DNA of 39,477 nucleotides from contig NZ_GL890776.1 in the NCBI RefSeq assembly GCF_000211415.1, forward strand, positions 80,432 through 119,908, in the 5' to 3' direction. The position numbers and the translations under genes were made by a program. Below, one piece after another: positions 1 through 9,293 of the stretch. Position 1 is the stretch's first letter. The number at the start of each line of letters is the position of its first letter. Below the pieces are notes generated by a model. It did no database searches. It saw only the letters and a list, made by a program, of their open reading frames with translations, and was not told where the DNA came from. This DNA comes from Enterobacter mori LMG 25706. Its GTDB lineage: Bacteria > Pseudomonadota > Gammaproteobacteria > Enterobacterales > Enterobacteriaceae.

Positions 1-933
1 GGCACCCACCGTGAAGCCGACCTGTCCCTGAAGCGTGTGAAAACCATGCTCAACGACAAAGGCTATCAGGAAGTGATCACTTACAGCTTTGTTGATCCTA
101 AGCTGCAGCAGCTGATACACCCGGGCCAGGAGGCGCTGATCCTGCCAAGCCCGATCTCCAGCGAGATGTCCGCGATGCGTCTGTCCCTGTGGACCGGCCT
201 GCTCGGCACTATCGTGTATAACCAGAATCGTCAGCAAAACCGCGTGCGAATTTTCGAAAGTGGATTGCGCTTTGTACCGGATACTCAGGCGAATTTAGGC
301 ATCCGTCAGGATCTCATGCTGGCGGGGGCTATCAGCGGTAATCGCTATGAAGAGCACTGGGATCTGGCAAAAGGTACGGTTGATTTCTACGATATGAAGG
401 GCGATCTGGAAGCCATTCTCGATCTGACCGGTAAATTATCTGAAATTGAATTCCGTGCAGAAGCGAATCCAGCCCTGCATCCGGGCCAGAGCGCGGCGAT
501 TTATTTGGACGGTAAACGCGTTGGTTTCATTGGAGTTGTTCATCCGGAACTGGAGCGTAAGCTGGACCTGAATGGCCGTACCATCGTGTTCGAGCTGGAG
601 TGGAACCCGGTTGCAGACCGCGTCATTCCTCAGGCGCAGGACGTATCACGCTTCCCGGCGAACCGCCGTGATATCGCGGTTGTCGTCGCTGAAAACGTGC
701 CCGCAGCAGATATTTTGGCCGAATGTAAGAAAGTTGGCGTAAATCAGGTAGTTGGCGTAAACTTATTTGACGTGTACCGCGGCAAGGGCGTAGCAGAAGG
801 TTTCAAGAGCCTCGCTATTAGCCTTATCCTTCAGGATACCAGCCGTACACTCGAAGAAGAGGAGATTGCCGCTACCGTTGCCAGATGTGTAGAGGCATTA
901 AAAGAGCGATTCCAGGCATCATTGAGGGATTGA
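1..933 (+). CDS. pheT: Phenylalanyl-tRNA synthetase beta subunit, C-terminal part (5' end outside window)
   Basis: This is the last 310 codons of PheT; the reading frame is open from base 1, so the gene enters from the left edge. The family's full length is about 795 residues. PheT pairs with PheS in an (alpha-beta)2 enzyme that charges tRNA-Phe in the cytoplasm. What is visible is the end of the core beta-subunit domains and, from about residue 215 of this fragment, the C-terminal ferredoxin-fold anticodon-binding domain ([14 protein letters not shown]). The protein ends in ASLRD as in E. coli. ihfA follows after 4 bp, the conserved pheST-ihfA arrangement. An in-frame GTG at 37 is internal and not a real start. 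Confidence 0.97.
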   Translation, partial: GTHREADLSLKRVKTMLNDKGYQEVITYSFVDPKLQQLIHPGQEALILPSPISSEMSAMRLSLWTGLLGTIVYNQNRQQNRVRIFESGLRFVPDTQANLGIRQDLMLAGAISGNRYEEHWDLAKGTVDFYDMKGDLEAILDLTGKLSEIEFRAEANPALHPGQSAAIYLDGKRVGFIGVVHPELERKLDLNGRTIVFELEWNPVADRVIPQAQDVSRFPANRRDIAVVVAENVPAADILAECKKVGVNQVVGVNLFDVYRGKGVAEGFKSLAISLILQDTSRTLEEEEIAATVARCVEALKERFQASLRD

Positions 934-937
934 ACCT

Positions 938-1237
938 ATGGCGCTTACAAAAGCTGAAATGTCAGAATATCTGTTTGATAAGCTTGGGCTTAGCAAACGG
1001 GATGCCAAAGAGCTGGTAGAGCTGTTTTTCGAAGAGATCCGTCGTGCTCTGGAAAATGGTGAGCAGGTAAAACTCTCCGGTTTTGGCAATTTTGATTTGC
1101 GAGACAAAAACCAACGTCCGGGTCGCAACCCGAAGACGGGGGAAGATATTCCCATTACAGCCCGCCGCGTGGTGACCTTCAGACCCGGCCAGAAGTTAAA
1201 AAGCCGTGTCGAAAACGCAACGCCTAAAGCAGAGTAA
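938..1237 (+). CDS. ihfA: Integration host factor subunit alpha
   Basis: A 99-residue DNA-bending protein of the HU/IHF family that dimerises with IhfB and bends DNA sharply at specific sites. The sequence shows the HU-fold helices (residues 1-45) and the minor-groove-inserting beta arm with the intercalating-proline segment [14 protein letters not shown] near residues 60-75. It matches E. coli IhfA almost residue for residue, differing mainly in the extreme C-terminus. It starts 4 bp after the pheT stop, so it is probably translated from the pheST-ihfA transcript as well as from internal promoters. A strong terminator follows immediately. Confidence 0.98.
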   Translation: MALTKAEMSEYLFDKLGLSKRDAKELVELFFEEIRRALENGEQVKLSGFGNFDLRDKNQRPGRNPKTGEDIPITARRVVTFRPGQKLKSRVENATPKAE

Positions 1238-1250
1238 TATGAACTAACTA

Positions 1251-1276
1251 AAAAGGCCGCTATTGCGGCCTTTTTT
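1251..1276 (+). terminator. Rho-independent terminator after ihfA
   Basis: A perfect 6-bp stem GGCCGC/GCGGCC (1255-1260 and 1265-1270) with loop TATT is flanked by AAAA upstream and a run of six T downstream. It closes the pheST-ihfA unit. The A/T flanks make it potentially bidirectional. Confidence 0.9.
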
Positions 1277-1340
1277 CTTTGCGCTCTTCTGCAAACCCAC
1301 CGTAAAATCAATTACATCTCACGTGACTAAAACCATACCT

Positions 1341-2321
1341 ATGCTTGATTTTGCCCATCGCCAGCACCGTTCCGATCGACGTCGCCTGCTTCTGCTTGCG
1401 CTGCTGCTCATTGTGGCCGCTGTCGTTAGCCTGTGCGCGGGCGACAGGTGGCTGGGGCCGGAAAGCTGGTTGGGTCCGGATGGCCAGCTTTTTGTCTGGC
1501 AAATACGCCTGCCGCGCACGCTGGCGGTGATCCTGGTGGGGGCCGCGCTGGCGCTGTGCGGCACCATCATGCAGGCGCTGTTTGAAAATCCGCTGGCGGA
1601 GCCCGGGCTGCTTGGCGTGTCGAATGGGGCTGGCGTGGGGCTGATTGCGGCTGTCATGCTGGGGGGCGGGGCACTCTCAGCGTGGAGCATTAGCTTTAGC
1701 GCTATTCTCGGCGCCTTGCTGATAACCATCATTCTTCTGCGTTTTGCCAGACGGCATCTGTCGACCAGTCGGCTGCTGCTTGCCGGGGTGGCGCTGGGGA
1801 TCATCTGCAGCGCGTTAATGACCTGGGCGGTCTATTTTTCAACGTCGTTCGATTTGCGCCAGCTAATGTACTGGATGATGGGCGGATTCGGCGGCGTCGA
1901 CTGGCGGCAGGGCTGGCTGATGGCGCTGTTGATCCCGGTCATACTGTGGACCTCTTTTCAGGCACAGCCGCTGAATATTCTCGCGCTCGGCGAAACGTCG
2001 GCTCGCCAGCTCGGCATGCCGATTAGCTTCTGGCGCAATGCGCTGGTGATTGCCATTGGCTGGATGGTGGGGGTGAGCGTGGCGCTGGCGGGGGCGATTG
2101 GCTTTATCGGGCTGGTTATCCCACATATGTTGCGTCTGTGCGGTATTACCGACCATCGGACTTTACTTCCGGCCTCGGCGGTTGCCGGGGCGGCAACGCT
2201 GCTGGTGGCTGACATCATCGCCCGACTCGCCCTGAGCGCAGCCGAACTGCCGATTGGTGTAGTGACCGCTACGCTGGGCGCGCCGGTATTTATCTGGCTA
2301 CTCTTAAAAGCTGGACGTTAA
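1341..2321 (+). CDS. btuC: Vitamin B12 ABC transporter, inner-membrane permease
   Basis: A 326-residue, roughly ten-helix permease of the FecCD/BtuC family. It moves cobalamin delivered by BtuF across the inner membrane together with BtuD. Family hallmarks visible are the [13 protein letters not shown] segment, [10 protein letters not shown] and the coupling-helix region [12 protein letters not shown]. The frame is open further upstream to a TTG at 1263, but that lies inside the ihfA terminator. The ATG at 1341 gives the usual length and N-terminus ([11 protein letters not shown]. coli MLTLARQQQR). btuE and btuD follow on the same strand, so the three are probably co-transcribed. Confidence 0.97.
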   Translation: MLDFAHRQHRSDRRRLLLLALLLIVAAVVSLCAGDRWLGPESWLGPDGQLFVWQIRLPRTLAVILVGAALALCGTIMQALFENPLAEPGLLGVSNGAGVGLIAAVMLGGGALSAWSISFSAILGALLITIILLRFARRHLSTSRLLLAGVALGIICSALMTWAVYFSTSFDLRQLMYWMMGGFGGVDWRQGWLMALLIPVILWTSFQAQPLNILALGETSARQLGMPISFWRNALVIAIGWMVGVSVALAGAIGFIGLVIPHMLRLCGITDHRTLLPASAVAGAATLLVADIIARLALSAAELPIGVVTATLGAPVFIWLLLKAGR

Positions 2322-2354
2322 ATCACTACCCGTAAGACAACCTGAGGGAATGCT

Positions 2355-2906
2355 ATGCAGACTGATATTCTGAATACCGAAGTGACCACCATTGACGGCG
2401 AGAAAACCACGCTGGAAGGCTACAAGGGCAACGTGTTGCTCATCGTCAACGTGGCATCTAAATGTGGCCTGACGCCGCAGTACGAACAGCTGGAGAACAT
2501 TCAGAAAGCCTGGGGGAAAGACGGTTTCACCGTACTGGGCTTCCCGTGCAACCAATTCCTGGGCCAGGAGCCGGGCAGCGAAGAGGAGATTAAAACCTTC
2601 TGCAGCACCACCTATGGCGTGACGTTCCCGCTATTCAGCAAGATCGACGTCAACGGTGAAGACCGCCACCCGCTCTACGCGAAGCTGGTGGCCGCAGCGC
2701 CGACCGCCGTGGCGCCAGAGGGCAGCGGTTTCTATGAACGTATGGCAAGCAAAGGGCGCGCGCCGCTCTATCCTGACGATATCCTGTGGAATTTTGAAAA
2801 ATTCCTGATTGGTCGCGACGGCCAGGTTGTCCAGCGTTTCTCACCGGATATGACGCCTGAAGATCCGATCGTCATGGAATCTATCAAGCTGGCGCTGGCG
2901 AAATAA
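2355..2906 (+). CDS. btuE: Thioredoxin/glutathione peroxidase BtuE
   Basis: A 183-residue peroxidase of the glutathione peroxidase family that reduces hydroperoxides using thioredoxin or glutathione. The peroxidatic cysteine is Cys37 in [12 protein letters not shown], where eukaryotic enzymes may carry selenocysteine. The second family motif, LGFPCNQF, and the later WNFEKFL motif are both present. It lies between btuC and btuD, but in E. coli it is not required for B12 uptake, so its place in the operon is historical or stress-related. It starts at ATG 2355 after GAGG about 10 nt upstream, and its stop overlaps the btuD start. Confidence 0.97.
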   Translation: MQTDILNTEVTTIDGEKTTLEGYKGNVLLIVNVASKCGLTPQYEQLENIQKAWGKDGFTVLGFPCNQFLGQEPGSEEEIKTFCSTTYGVTFPLFSKIDVNGEDRHPLYAKLVAAAPTAVAPEGSGFYERMASKGRAPLYPDDILWNFEKFLIGRDGQVVQRFSPDMTPEDPIVMESIKLALAK

Positions 2907-3661
2907 TGACGTTGCTGATGCAGCTCACGGACGTCGCCGATAAGGGACGTCTGGAGCCGGTAACCGGTGCTATCAATGCCGGAGAAATCCTGCATCTTGT
3001 TGGGCCAAATGGGGCCGGTAAAAGCACGCTGCTGGCACGCATGGCGGGCTTGAACTCTGGTCCGGGCGAGATCGTGCTGCAGGGGCACGCCCTTGCCGAC
3101 TGGTCACCGGTATCGCTGGCACATCGGCGTAGCTATTTAGTTCAGCAGCAGGTGCCACCGTTTGCGATGCCGGTCTGGCACTATCTGATGCTGCATCTGC
3201 ATGATAAAAACAGCGCCACGCTGCTCTCGGATGTCGCGATGGGGTTAGGGTTAGACGATAAACTCACCCGTCACGCCAGCCAGCTCTCCGGTGGGGAGTG
3301 GCAGCGCGTGCGTCTGGCCGCGGTTATCCTGCAGATCCATCCGGCAGGAAATCCGCACGGACGCTTGCTGCTTCTGGACGAGCCGATGAGCGGTCTGGAT
3401 GTCGCCCAGCAGGCGGCGCTGGATACCCTGCTAAGCGGGTTGTCCCGTCAGGGGATAGCCGTCGTCATGAGCAGTCACGATCTTAACCACACGCTGCGTC
3501 ATGCCCACAGGGTCTGGCTGCTGTCGCGAGGCAAAATGATTGCCAGCGGCGCGCGTGACCAGGTTCTTACGCCTCCAAATCTTGCCCGCGCCTACAATAT
3601 GTCGTTTCGCAGGCTGGACATAGAAGGGCATAAGATGCTGATTTCTACCGCGCAAGAGTAA
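2906..3661 (+). CDS. btuD: Vitamin B12 ABC transporter ATPase
   Basis: A 251-residue ATP-binding subunit that energises BtuC. Visible motifs in order are Walker [10 protein letters not shown], the ABC signature [12 protein letters not shown], Walker B LLLLDEP, and the switch histidine in SSHDLNHTL. The ATG shares its A with the btuE TAA stop (TAATG), indicating translational coupling. In the cell it forms BtuC2D2, with BtuF as the periplasmic binding protein encoded elsewhere. The C-terminal extension after the nucleotide-binding domain is of normal length. Confidence 0.97.
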   Translation: MTLLMQLTDVADKGRLEPVTGAINAGEILHLVGPNGAGKSTLLARMAGLNSGPGEIVLQGHALADWSPVSLAHRRSYLVQQQVPPFAMPVWHYLMLHLHDKNSATLLSDVAMGLGLDDKLTRHASQLSGGEWQRVRLAAVILQIHPAGNPHGRLLLLDEPMSGLDVAQQAALDTLLSGLSRQGIAVVMSSHDLNHTLRHAHRVWLLSRGKMIASGARDQVLTPPNLARAYNMSFRRLDIEGHKMLISTAQE

Positions 3662-3734
3662 CCGTTTCTTGCCTGGTAGCCTACTTGCACGCTAAATTAC
3701 AAAAAGAATAAAAAAACAGAGGATTCGTCTGGAC

Positions 3735-4199
3735 ATGCGATTCTGGTTTCTCTTTGTGGCAGCGCTCTTTCTTGCGGGATGCAGTAGCCATCGTGCGCCA
3801 CCCCCTAACGCCCGGCTCTCGGATTCAATCACCGTGATTGCCAGCCTGAACGACCAGTTAAGCAACTGGCGCGGCACGCCTTATCGCTACGGCGGTATGA
3901 GTCGCGGCGGCGTGGACTGTTCTGGTTTTGTGCTAATGACCTTTCGCGATAAGTTTGATTTGCAGCTTCCGCGTGAAACGCGCAAGCAAGCTGAAATAGG
4001 CACGGAAATCAACAAAGATGAGTTACTGCCTGGCGACCTGGTCTTTTTCAAAACCGGTTCGGGTGAAAGCGGTCTCCATGTTGGCATTTACGATACGGAT
4101 AACCAGTTTATTCATGCTTCGACCAGCCGTGGGGTGATGCGCTCTTCGCTCGATAATGTCTACTGGCGTAAAAATTTCTGGCAGGCGCGGCGTATTTAG
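3735..4199 (+). CDS. nlpC: NlpC/P60 family lipoprotein, predicted peptidoglycan endopeptidase
   Basis: A 154-residue lipoprotein. The signal sequence ends in the lipobox LAGC, with Cys16 as the expected lipidation site. The NlpC/P60 papain-like domain follows, with candidate catalytic residues Cys62 (GVDCSGFV), His115 (GLHVGIY) and His127 (QFIHAS). The family cleaves D-Glu to diaminopimelate bonds in cell-wall peptides; the substrate of NlpC itself is not settled. It lies 73 bp after btuD in the same orientation, as in E. coli. The spacer is A-rich, so it may have its own promoter. Confidence 0.95.
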   Translation: MRFWFLFVAALFLAGCSSHRAPPPNARLSDSITVIASLNDQLSNWRGTPYRYGGMSRGGVDCSGFVLMTFRDKFDLQLPRETRKQAEIGTEINKDELLPGDLVFFKTGSGESGLHVGIYDTDNQFIHASTSRGVMRSSLDNVYWRKNFWQARRI

Positions 4200-4253
4200 T
4201 CGCACCTTGACGGCTTAACGCTGGCGGCAGGGTAACTATTAAACTATGCCGCT

Positions 4254-4276
4254 TTTAATCATATAAGATGATTAAA
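4254..4276. repeat. AT-rich inverted repeat after nlpC
   Basis: Perfect 9-bp arms TTTAATCAT and ATGATTAAA enclose a 5-nt loop. There is no clean T tract on either side, so it is at best a weak terminator for nlpC. It may instead be an operator or RNA stem at the start of the ydiV leader. Confidence 0.5.
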
Positions 4277-4351
4277 GTTAAATTTACGAAGAATTAGTTA
4301 TGTCCAGATGTATCTGTTTTATCTAAAACTGGCTATTACACAGCAACCAGG

Positions 4352-4417
4352 ATAAGATTAATTTAGATTCAGGGATAAATCTGAAAAATATTACGGAACT
4401 GATGAAATTAATCTTAT
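4352..4417 (+). promoter_or_regulatory. Long nested inverted repeat in the ydiV upstream region
   Basis: Perfect 13-bp arms at 4352-4364 and 4405-4417 (ATAAGATTAATTT and its complement) flank 40 bp. That interval holds a second possible stem, AGATT/AATCT (4365-4369 and 4378-4382), and two ANGGA motifs (AGGGA at 4371, ACGGA at 4393). The element lies 77 bp before the ydiV start, inside an otherwise AT-rich 294-bp gap with no gene. If transcribed it would form a long hairpin with exposed GGA motifs, the kind of site CsrA binds. CsrA control of ydiV is recalled for Salmonella; here it is only inferred. Confidence 0.5.
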
Positions 4418-4493
4418 TAAAATCAAGACAGTGGAATTGTGTCGTCAATTGCTCCAGGATGTCCTCTCTCATCTTTAATGCGGGGCGAGTGCA

Positions 4494-5204
4494 ATGATTA
4501 TTACGCTAGATAATGCCTACAAGTCTGAACTTTTGCTGCAGCCTGCGCGTAATAGCGCCGGGGAGCTTAAAGGTTTAGAGCTTGTGGTTAACTTTGCTGG
4601 CGTTGACACGGAAGTGAGGATCCCTACTGAACTGGTTATCCCGCGTCTTTCACCTGCAGAAGAGTTAGCGCTGTTTCAAGAGAAACTGCAATTGCTCGAC
4701 ACCTGTAAACTGTTCTTTATTCAGCACCAGTTAATTGCATGGATCAATATTACACCTGTAATAGTTGAGTTTTTATTAACGAATGGAAATGCTGTTCCAT
4801 TACTTGAGCGCTATCCTTTTCTTGAGTTTACTGTTAATGAGAACTATCCAGGTTTAAATAATGGAAAAGATGATCTGAACCTGGCGAGAATGGCAATCCA
4901 TTTTCCTTTAGTGCTGACAAACTTTGGCGCAGGTGCAGCATCTCTCAAAGCGGTTTATGACGGTTTGTTTAAGCGCGTAATACTGGACAAGGGTTTTATC
5001 CAGCAGCGGGCTGCAGCGCTTTCTTTTGAGCCCTTTATGCGCGCTATTCTCTGGCAAATCACCCCACACTGCCAGTCGGTTATGGTATCCGGGATTGACG
5101 ATCACAGCCTGTTGCAGCGCGTGCTGACGTTTAATTTTGGCGCGATGCAGGGAAGTCTCTGGCCTGCCGTACCGGCAGAGCAGGTGACAACGCTCGTTCA
5201 ATGA
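4494..5204 (+). CDS. ydiV: Anti-FlhDC factor YdiV/RflP, degenerate EAL-domain protein
   Basis: A 236-residue protein matching E. coli and Salmonella YdiV over its whole length. Shared blocks include [28 protein letters not shown] and the C-terminal [15 protein letters not shown]. YdiV has an EAL fold but lacks the catalytic residues for c-di-GMP hydrolysis; here the usual EAL motif reads ELV. In Salmonella it binds FlhD4C2, blocks flagellar gene activation and feeds FlhDC to ClpXP. It lies between nlpC and selO, the position it has in E. coli. The Shine-Dalgarno is poor (GGGGCGAG), which fits post-transcriptional control through the structured leader upstream. Confidence 0.93.
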   Translation: MIITLDNAYKSELLLQPARNSAGELKGLELVVNFAGVDTEVRIPTELVIPRLSPAEELALFQEKLQLLDTCKLFFIQHQLIAWINITPVIVEFLLTNGNAVPLLERYPFLEFTVNENYPGLNNGKDDLNLARMAIHFPLVLTNFGAGAASLKAVYDGLFKRVILDKGFIQQRAAALSFEPFMRAILWQITPHCQSVMVSGIDDHSLLQRVLTFNFGAMQGSLWPAVPAEQVTTLVQ

Positions 5205-5268
5205 TAACCCTTCTCTTCGCCCGTGTTTAAGACCCGCTAAACCCTCTACACTAAAAGCAGGAGGACCT

Positions 5269-6711
5269 ATGACCCTGTCTTTTACTGCACACTGGCATGA
5301 CGAGTTGCCTGGCTTTTATACCGCACTCAAACCTACACCGTTACACCATTCCCGTCTTATCTGGCATAACGCGCCGCTGGCTGACGAACTGGCGATCCCG
5401 CCTGACCTGTTCCAGCCTGCAGAAGGGGCTGGCGTCTGGGGTGGCGAAACGCTTTTGGCGGGCATGCAGCCACTGGCTCAGGTCTACAGCGGCCACCAGT
5501 TTGGCGTCTGGGCGGGGCAACTGGGTGACGGCCGGGGGATCCTGCTCGGTGAACAACAGCTTCCCAACGGGGAGACGGTTGACTGGCATCTGAAAGGTGC
5601 GGGTCTTACCCCCTATTCGCGAATGGGCGACGGGCGCGCGGTGCTGCGCTCAACGATCCGCGAAAGCCTGGCGTCGGAAGCCATGCATGCGCTGGGGATC
5701 CCTACCACGCGCGCGCTGTCCATTGTTACCAGCGACACGCCGGTTGCGCGTGAGACGATGGAGCAGGGGGCAATGCTGGTCCGCATCGCTGAAAGCCATC
5801 TGCGCTTTGGTCATTTTGAACACTTTTACTATCGCCGCGAGCCGGAAAAAGTCCGACAGCTTGCAGACTATGCCATTCGCCGCCACTGGCCACAGTTGCA
5901 GGGCGAAGCGGAAAAGTATGTTCTCTGGTTCCGCGATATCGTCTCCCGTACCGCCTCAATGATTGCACGTTGGCAGACCGTCGGGTTTGCACACGGGGTC
6001 ATGAATACCGATAACATGTCCCTTCTGGGACTCACCTTCGATTACGGTCCGTATGGCTTCCTTGATGATTACCAGCCGGGTTACATCTGTAACCATTCGG
6101 ACTATCAGGGACGCTACAGTTTTGATAATCAGCCTGCTGTAGGGTTGTGGAATCTACAACGCCTTGCGCAAAGCCTGTCGCCTTTTATTGACGTCGATGC
6201 CCTGAACGATGCGCTCGACGGCTATCAGGAGGTTCTGCTGCGGGAGTATGGTGCGCTGATGCGCAACAAGCTGGGCCTGCTGACCCAGGAGAAGGGCGAT
6301 AACGAATTACTGAACACCTTGTTTGCGCTGATGGCGCGGGAAGGGAGTGACTACACCCGCACCTTCCGGATGCTGAGCCAGACGGAGCAGAACAGCGCGG
6401 CGTCACCGCTGCGTGACGAGTTTATCGACAGGCAGGCGTTTGACGACTGGTTCACGCTCTACCGCTCGCGGCTTCAGCAGGAGCAGGTGGATGATGCAAC
6501 CCGCCAGGAGAAGATGAAGGCCGCGAACCCCGCAATGGTGTTGCGCAACTGGCTGGCGCAGCGGGCGATTGAGCAGGCAGAGCAGGGACAGTACGACGAG
6601 CTACACCGCCTGCATGTGGCGTTGCGCACGCCGTTTGCCGACCGGGACGATGACTACGTCAGCCGCCCGCCTGAGTGGGGTAAGCGGCTGGAAGTGAGCT
6701 GCTCAAGCTAG
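5269..6711 (+). CDS. selO: Protein adenylyltransferase SelO (YdiU)
   Basis: A 480-residue pseudokinase-fold enzyme that transfers AMP from ATP to Ser/Thr/Tyr of target proteins, linked in E. coli to redox homeostasis. Family motifs visible are [17 protein letters not shown], the [16 protein letters not shown] loop and [12 protein letters not shown]. The C-terminus is SCSS: the Cys third from the end stands where animal SelO has selenocysteine. A strong Shine-Dalgarno (AGGAGG) supports ATG 5269. Its TAG stop overlaps the stop of the convergent hmuV gene. Confidence 0.96.
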   Translation: MTLSFTAHWHDELPGFYTALKPTPLHHSRLIWHNAPLADELAIPPDLFQPAEGAGVWGGETLLAGMQPLAQVYSGHQFGVWAGQLGDGRGILLGEQQLPNGETVDWHLKGAGLTPYSRMGDGRAVLRSTIRESLASEAMHALGIPTTRALSIVTSDTPVARETMEQGAMLVRIAESHLRFGHFEHFYYRREPEKVRQLADYAIRRHWPQLQGEAEKYVLWFRDIVSRTASMIARWQTVGFAHGVMNTDNMSLLGLTFDYGPYGFLDDYQPGYICNHSDYQGRYSFDNQPAVGLWNLQRLAQSLSPFIDVDALNDALDGYQEVLLREYGALMRNKLGLLTQEKGDNELLNTLFALMAREGSDYTRTFRMLSQTEQNSAASPLRDEFIDRQAFDDWFTLYRSRLQQEQVDDATRQEKMKAANPAMVLRNWLAQRAIEQAEQGQYDELHRLHVALRTPFADRDDDYVSRPPEWGKRLEVSCSS

Positions 6712-7487
6712 GGGGCGAGAAATACCTGCGGCGCGGCGTGAGCCGGATGTTGACCCACGTGCAGCTGTGCGCCATACCAGTGGGCCAGCGCATCGGCCTG
6801 CAGGACGGCCTCCGGTGTGCCTCCGGCGACCAGCCTGCCGTTATGCAACAACAGGATCCTGTCTGCCCACAGCGCCGCCAGATTGAGATCGTGCAGCACC
6901 ACGCAGACGTGCAGATCCTTTTGACGGGTCAGCGATCTTAACAGCCGCAGCAGATACTGCTGATGGTAGAGATCCAGCGCGGAGGTGGGTTCATCCAGGA
7001 ACAGCCAGCCGCGCGGAGCACCGTCGCACCAGAGCTGGGCCAGCGCGCGCGCAAGCTGGACACGCTGCTGTTCGCCACCGGAAAGCGCCGCAAATTGCCT
7101 TCCGGCAAGCGGTAAACATTCGGTGATCCGCATGATTTCCTGAATCACTGCCGCTTCAGGCGTGCGCGTCCACGGGGCGCGGCCCATGCCGACAACGGCC
7201 TCCACCGGCCAGTCAAATCCCAGTTGCGTGTTTTGTCGCATTACCGCCCGCTGGCGGGAAAGCGCGTCCGGACGCCATGCGCTGAGGGGTTTCCCCGCCA
7301 GAAGACAGTGCCCGCTGGCAGGCTTGAGATAACCCGTTAACAGCCGTAATAACGTCGATTTCCCGGCACCGTTCGGGCCAATTAACGCGATCAGTTCACC
7401 CTGCGACAATGACAGCGAAATGTCGTTGATTATCGTGCGTCGTCCCGCCTGAAAAACAATATTTTCAGCGCAATAGCGGTCAGCCAT
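6708..7487 (-). CDS. hmuV: Hemin ABC transporter ATPase HmuV
   Basis: A 259-residue ABC ATPase, last gene of the heme uptake operon. Motifs are Walker [10 protein letters not shown], signature [14 protein letters not shown], Walker [12 protein letters not shown] and the switch region VVLHDLNLA. The frame extends upstream to 7535, but the ATG at 7487 has GGAGGG nearby and gives the family N-terminus MADRYCAEN. It overlaps hmuU by 8 bp, so translation is coupled. With HmuU it powers transfer of HmuT-bound heme into the cytoplasm. Its TAG stop (6708-6710) overlaps the selO stop on the other strand. Confidence 0.95.
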   Translation of the reverse strand: MADRYCAENIVFQAGRRTIINDISLSLSQGELIALIGPNGAGKSTLLRLLTGYLKPASGHCLLAGKPLSAWRPDALSRQRAVMRQNTQLGFDWPVEAVVGMGRAPWTRTPEAAVIQEIMRITECLPLAGRQFAALSGGEQQRVQLARALAQLWCDGAPRGWLFLDEPTSALDLYHQQYLLRLLRSLTRQKDLHVCVVLHDLNLAALWADRILLLHNGRLVAGGTPEAVLQADALAHWYGAQLHVGQHPAHAAPQVFLAP

Positions 7488-8472
7488 GTTGCCCTCCACG
7501 ATGGAAAATAAGCCAGAGAAACCAGGGGGCGCCAAGAAGGCTGGTCAGTAAACCAACCGGCATTTCTGCTGGCGCGACCAGCGTTCGCGCGGCCGTATCC
7601 GCAACCAACAGCAGCGAAGCTCCGGCGAGGACCGAGCCGGGGATCGCGGCCCGGTGATCAGCGCCCAGCCACATACGCATCAGATGCGGTACCACCAGCC
7701 CCACAAAGCCGATCACGCCGCTGACCGCCACTGCGGCAGCAACCAGCAGGGCGCTGCACAGCAGCAGGATCCGCTGTACGACGGCGACATCCACACCCAG
7801 GTAGTGCGCTTCCTCATCACCGAGTTGCAGCACGTTGAGCGCGTTCGCCAGCCGCCAGATAACCAGAACGGTGGGCACCATCAGCGAGGTAACGGCCAGC
7901 AGTGTCGACCACTGTGCCTGACCGAGGCTGCCCATTCCCCAGAGCGAAAGCTGGCGAAGCTGCGCATCGTTACTCACCCAGGAGAGGACGCCGACCGCCG
8001 CGCCGCACAGGGCATTTATTGCAATGCCAACCAGTAACAGACGTGACAGGGAGCTGTTACGCTGTTGGCTGAGCAGGAAGATCGCAACGGTCGCTGCCAG
8101 CGCGCCGAGAAAGGCTGCCAGCATCGGGGCGTAGAGCATCACCAGGGCAGGTAACGAGAGCGGAAGAACGACCCACAGCGCGACCGCCAGCGCCGCGCCG
8201 CTGCTGATGCCGAGCAAACCCGGATCCGCCAGGGGATTGCGAAACAGTCCTTGCATCACACACCCCGCCAACGCCAGCGACCCGCCGATGACCAGCGCCA
8301 GCAGCACGCGAGGCAGGCGGATCGTCAGCCAGATTTGACGCAGCGCCTCGTCGCTGCCGTTCCACAGCAGGCTGACCGGCAGGCGCAACGCACCAAAGCC
8401 GGTGGCCGTGAACGTCAAAAGGGAGAGCAGGGCAGCCAGCAGCCACAGTGAAACCGTAACCCGTCGGGACAT
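7480..8472 (-). CDS. hmuU: Hemin ABC transporter permease HmuU
   Basis: A 330-residue FecCD/BtuC-family permease with multiple membrane segments. Family blocks include IRLPRVLLALVIGGSLALAG, NPLADPGLLGISSGAA and the coupling segment SGVIGFVGLVVPHLMR. It is homologous to btuC in this same window but dedicated to heme by its neighbours. Its ATG shares one base with the hmuT TGA stop (TGATG), so it is translationally coupled. Confidence 0.95.
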   Translation of the reverse strand: MSRRVTVSLWLLAALLSLLTFTATGFGALRLPVSLLWNGSDEALRQIWLTIRLPRVLLALVIGGSLALAGCVMQGLFRNPLADPGLLGISSGAALAVALWVVLPLSLPALVMLYAPMLAAFLGALAATVAIFLLSQQRNSSLSRLLLVGIAINALCGAAVGVLSWVSNDAQLRQLSLWGMGSLGQAQWSTLLAVTSLMVPTVLVIWRLANALNVLQLGDEEAHYLGVDVAVVQRILLLCSALLVAAAVAVSGVIGFVGLVVPHLMRMWLGADHRAAIPGSVLAGASLLLVADTAARTLVAPAEMPVGLLTSLLGAPWFLWLIFHRGGQHG

Positions 8473-9293
8473 CAGGGGAGTTGCTCCGCTTTGGCGCGCA
8501 GCTGCTGGATCGCTTTCGGCGTTCGCACGCTAAAGCCCAGCAGCGCCATGTCATCAATCGCCAGCATCTGTCTGTTCCGCCCGGCTGGCGTTTGCGCCAG
8601 ACCCGGCAGCGTCCACAGATTTTCTTCACCGCCCAGCGCCCGCACACCGTCCTGCGAAATCACCACCAGGTCGGGCTGGCTGGCAATCACGCCCTCCTGC
8701 GACAGCGGCTGATAGCGGGAAAATCCCTGCATAGCGTTCTGTAAACCTGCCGCACGGATGGCGGCATCCGCGCCGGTCTGCTGCCCGGCAGCCATGGCGG
8801 TCATCCCGCCGTGGTTAAGAATAAACAGCACCCGCTTGTTCAGCGACGACCCAGGCAGTGCGGCCAGCTCCGCACGCAGCGTTTTGCGCAGGATTTCTCC
8901 CTGCGCCTGCTGGTGCGTTGCTTCGGCGATCGTCCGGACTTTCTCGTCAATCACGCTCAGGGCGTTACTGGCGGGAACGGTGACCACCCTGACGCGGCTT
9001 TGCTCAACCTGCTTCAGTGCCAGAGAGGGCTGAGCCTGAGCGCTCGCCAGCACCAGCGTGGGACGCATGGACAAAATTCCCTCCGCATTAAGCTGGCGCA
9101 GATAACCCACGTCTGGCAGGTCGTTCGCCGCCTGCGGCCATTGGCTGGTGCTGTCGCGCGCGACCAGAGAAGACTCTGCGCCAAGGGCATAAACGATCTC
9201 CGTGACGTCGCCGCCGAGGGTGACAATTTTCTCCTGCGTGGCGGCAAACGCCACCAGAGGCAGGGCGCTCAGCAGGGCAAACCAGCTTTTCAT
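8472..9293 (-). CDS. hmuT: Periplasmic hemin-binding protein HmuT
   Basis: A 273-residue periplasmic binding protein with an N-terminal signal peptide (MKSWFALLSALPLVAFA, cleavage predicted near residue 17). The fold is the helical-backbone BtuF/TroA-like type (KIVTLGGDVTEIVYALGAE). It accepts heme from the outer-membrane receptor HmuR and docks on HmuUV. Its ATG overlaps the hmuS TGA stop by 4 bp (ATGA). The conserved heme-contact tyrosine was not assigned with confidence. Confidence 0.94.
   Translation of the reverse strand: MKSWFALLSALPLVAFAATQEKIVTLGGDVTEIVYALGAESSLVARDSTSQWPQAANDLPDVGYLRQLNAEGILSMRPTLVLASAQAQPSLALKQVEQSRVRVVTVPASNALSVIDEKVRTIAEATHQQAQGEILRKTLRAELAALPGSSLNKRVLFILNHGGMTAMAAGQQTGADAAIRAAGLQNAMQGFSRYQPLSQEGVIASQPDLVVISQDGVRALGGEENLWTLPGLAQTPAGRNRQMLAIDDMALLGFSVRTPKAIQQLRAKAEQLP

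Noticed and set aside
4352-4417. Invertible DNA element
   Set aside because: The 13-bp arms flank only 40 bp and no recombinase is in the window; an RNA hairpin or operator is more likely.
7488-7535. Longer N-terminus for HmuV
   Set aside because: The extension lies inside hmuU and lacks a ribosome site, whereas ATG 7487 has GGAGGG and gives the family N-terminus.
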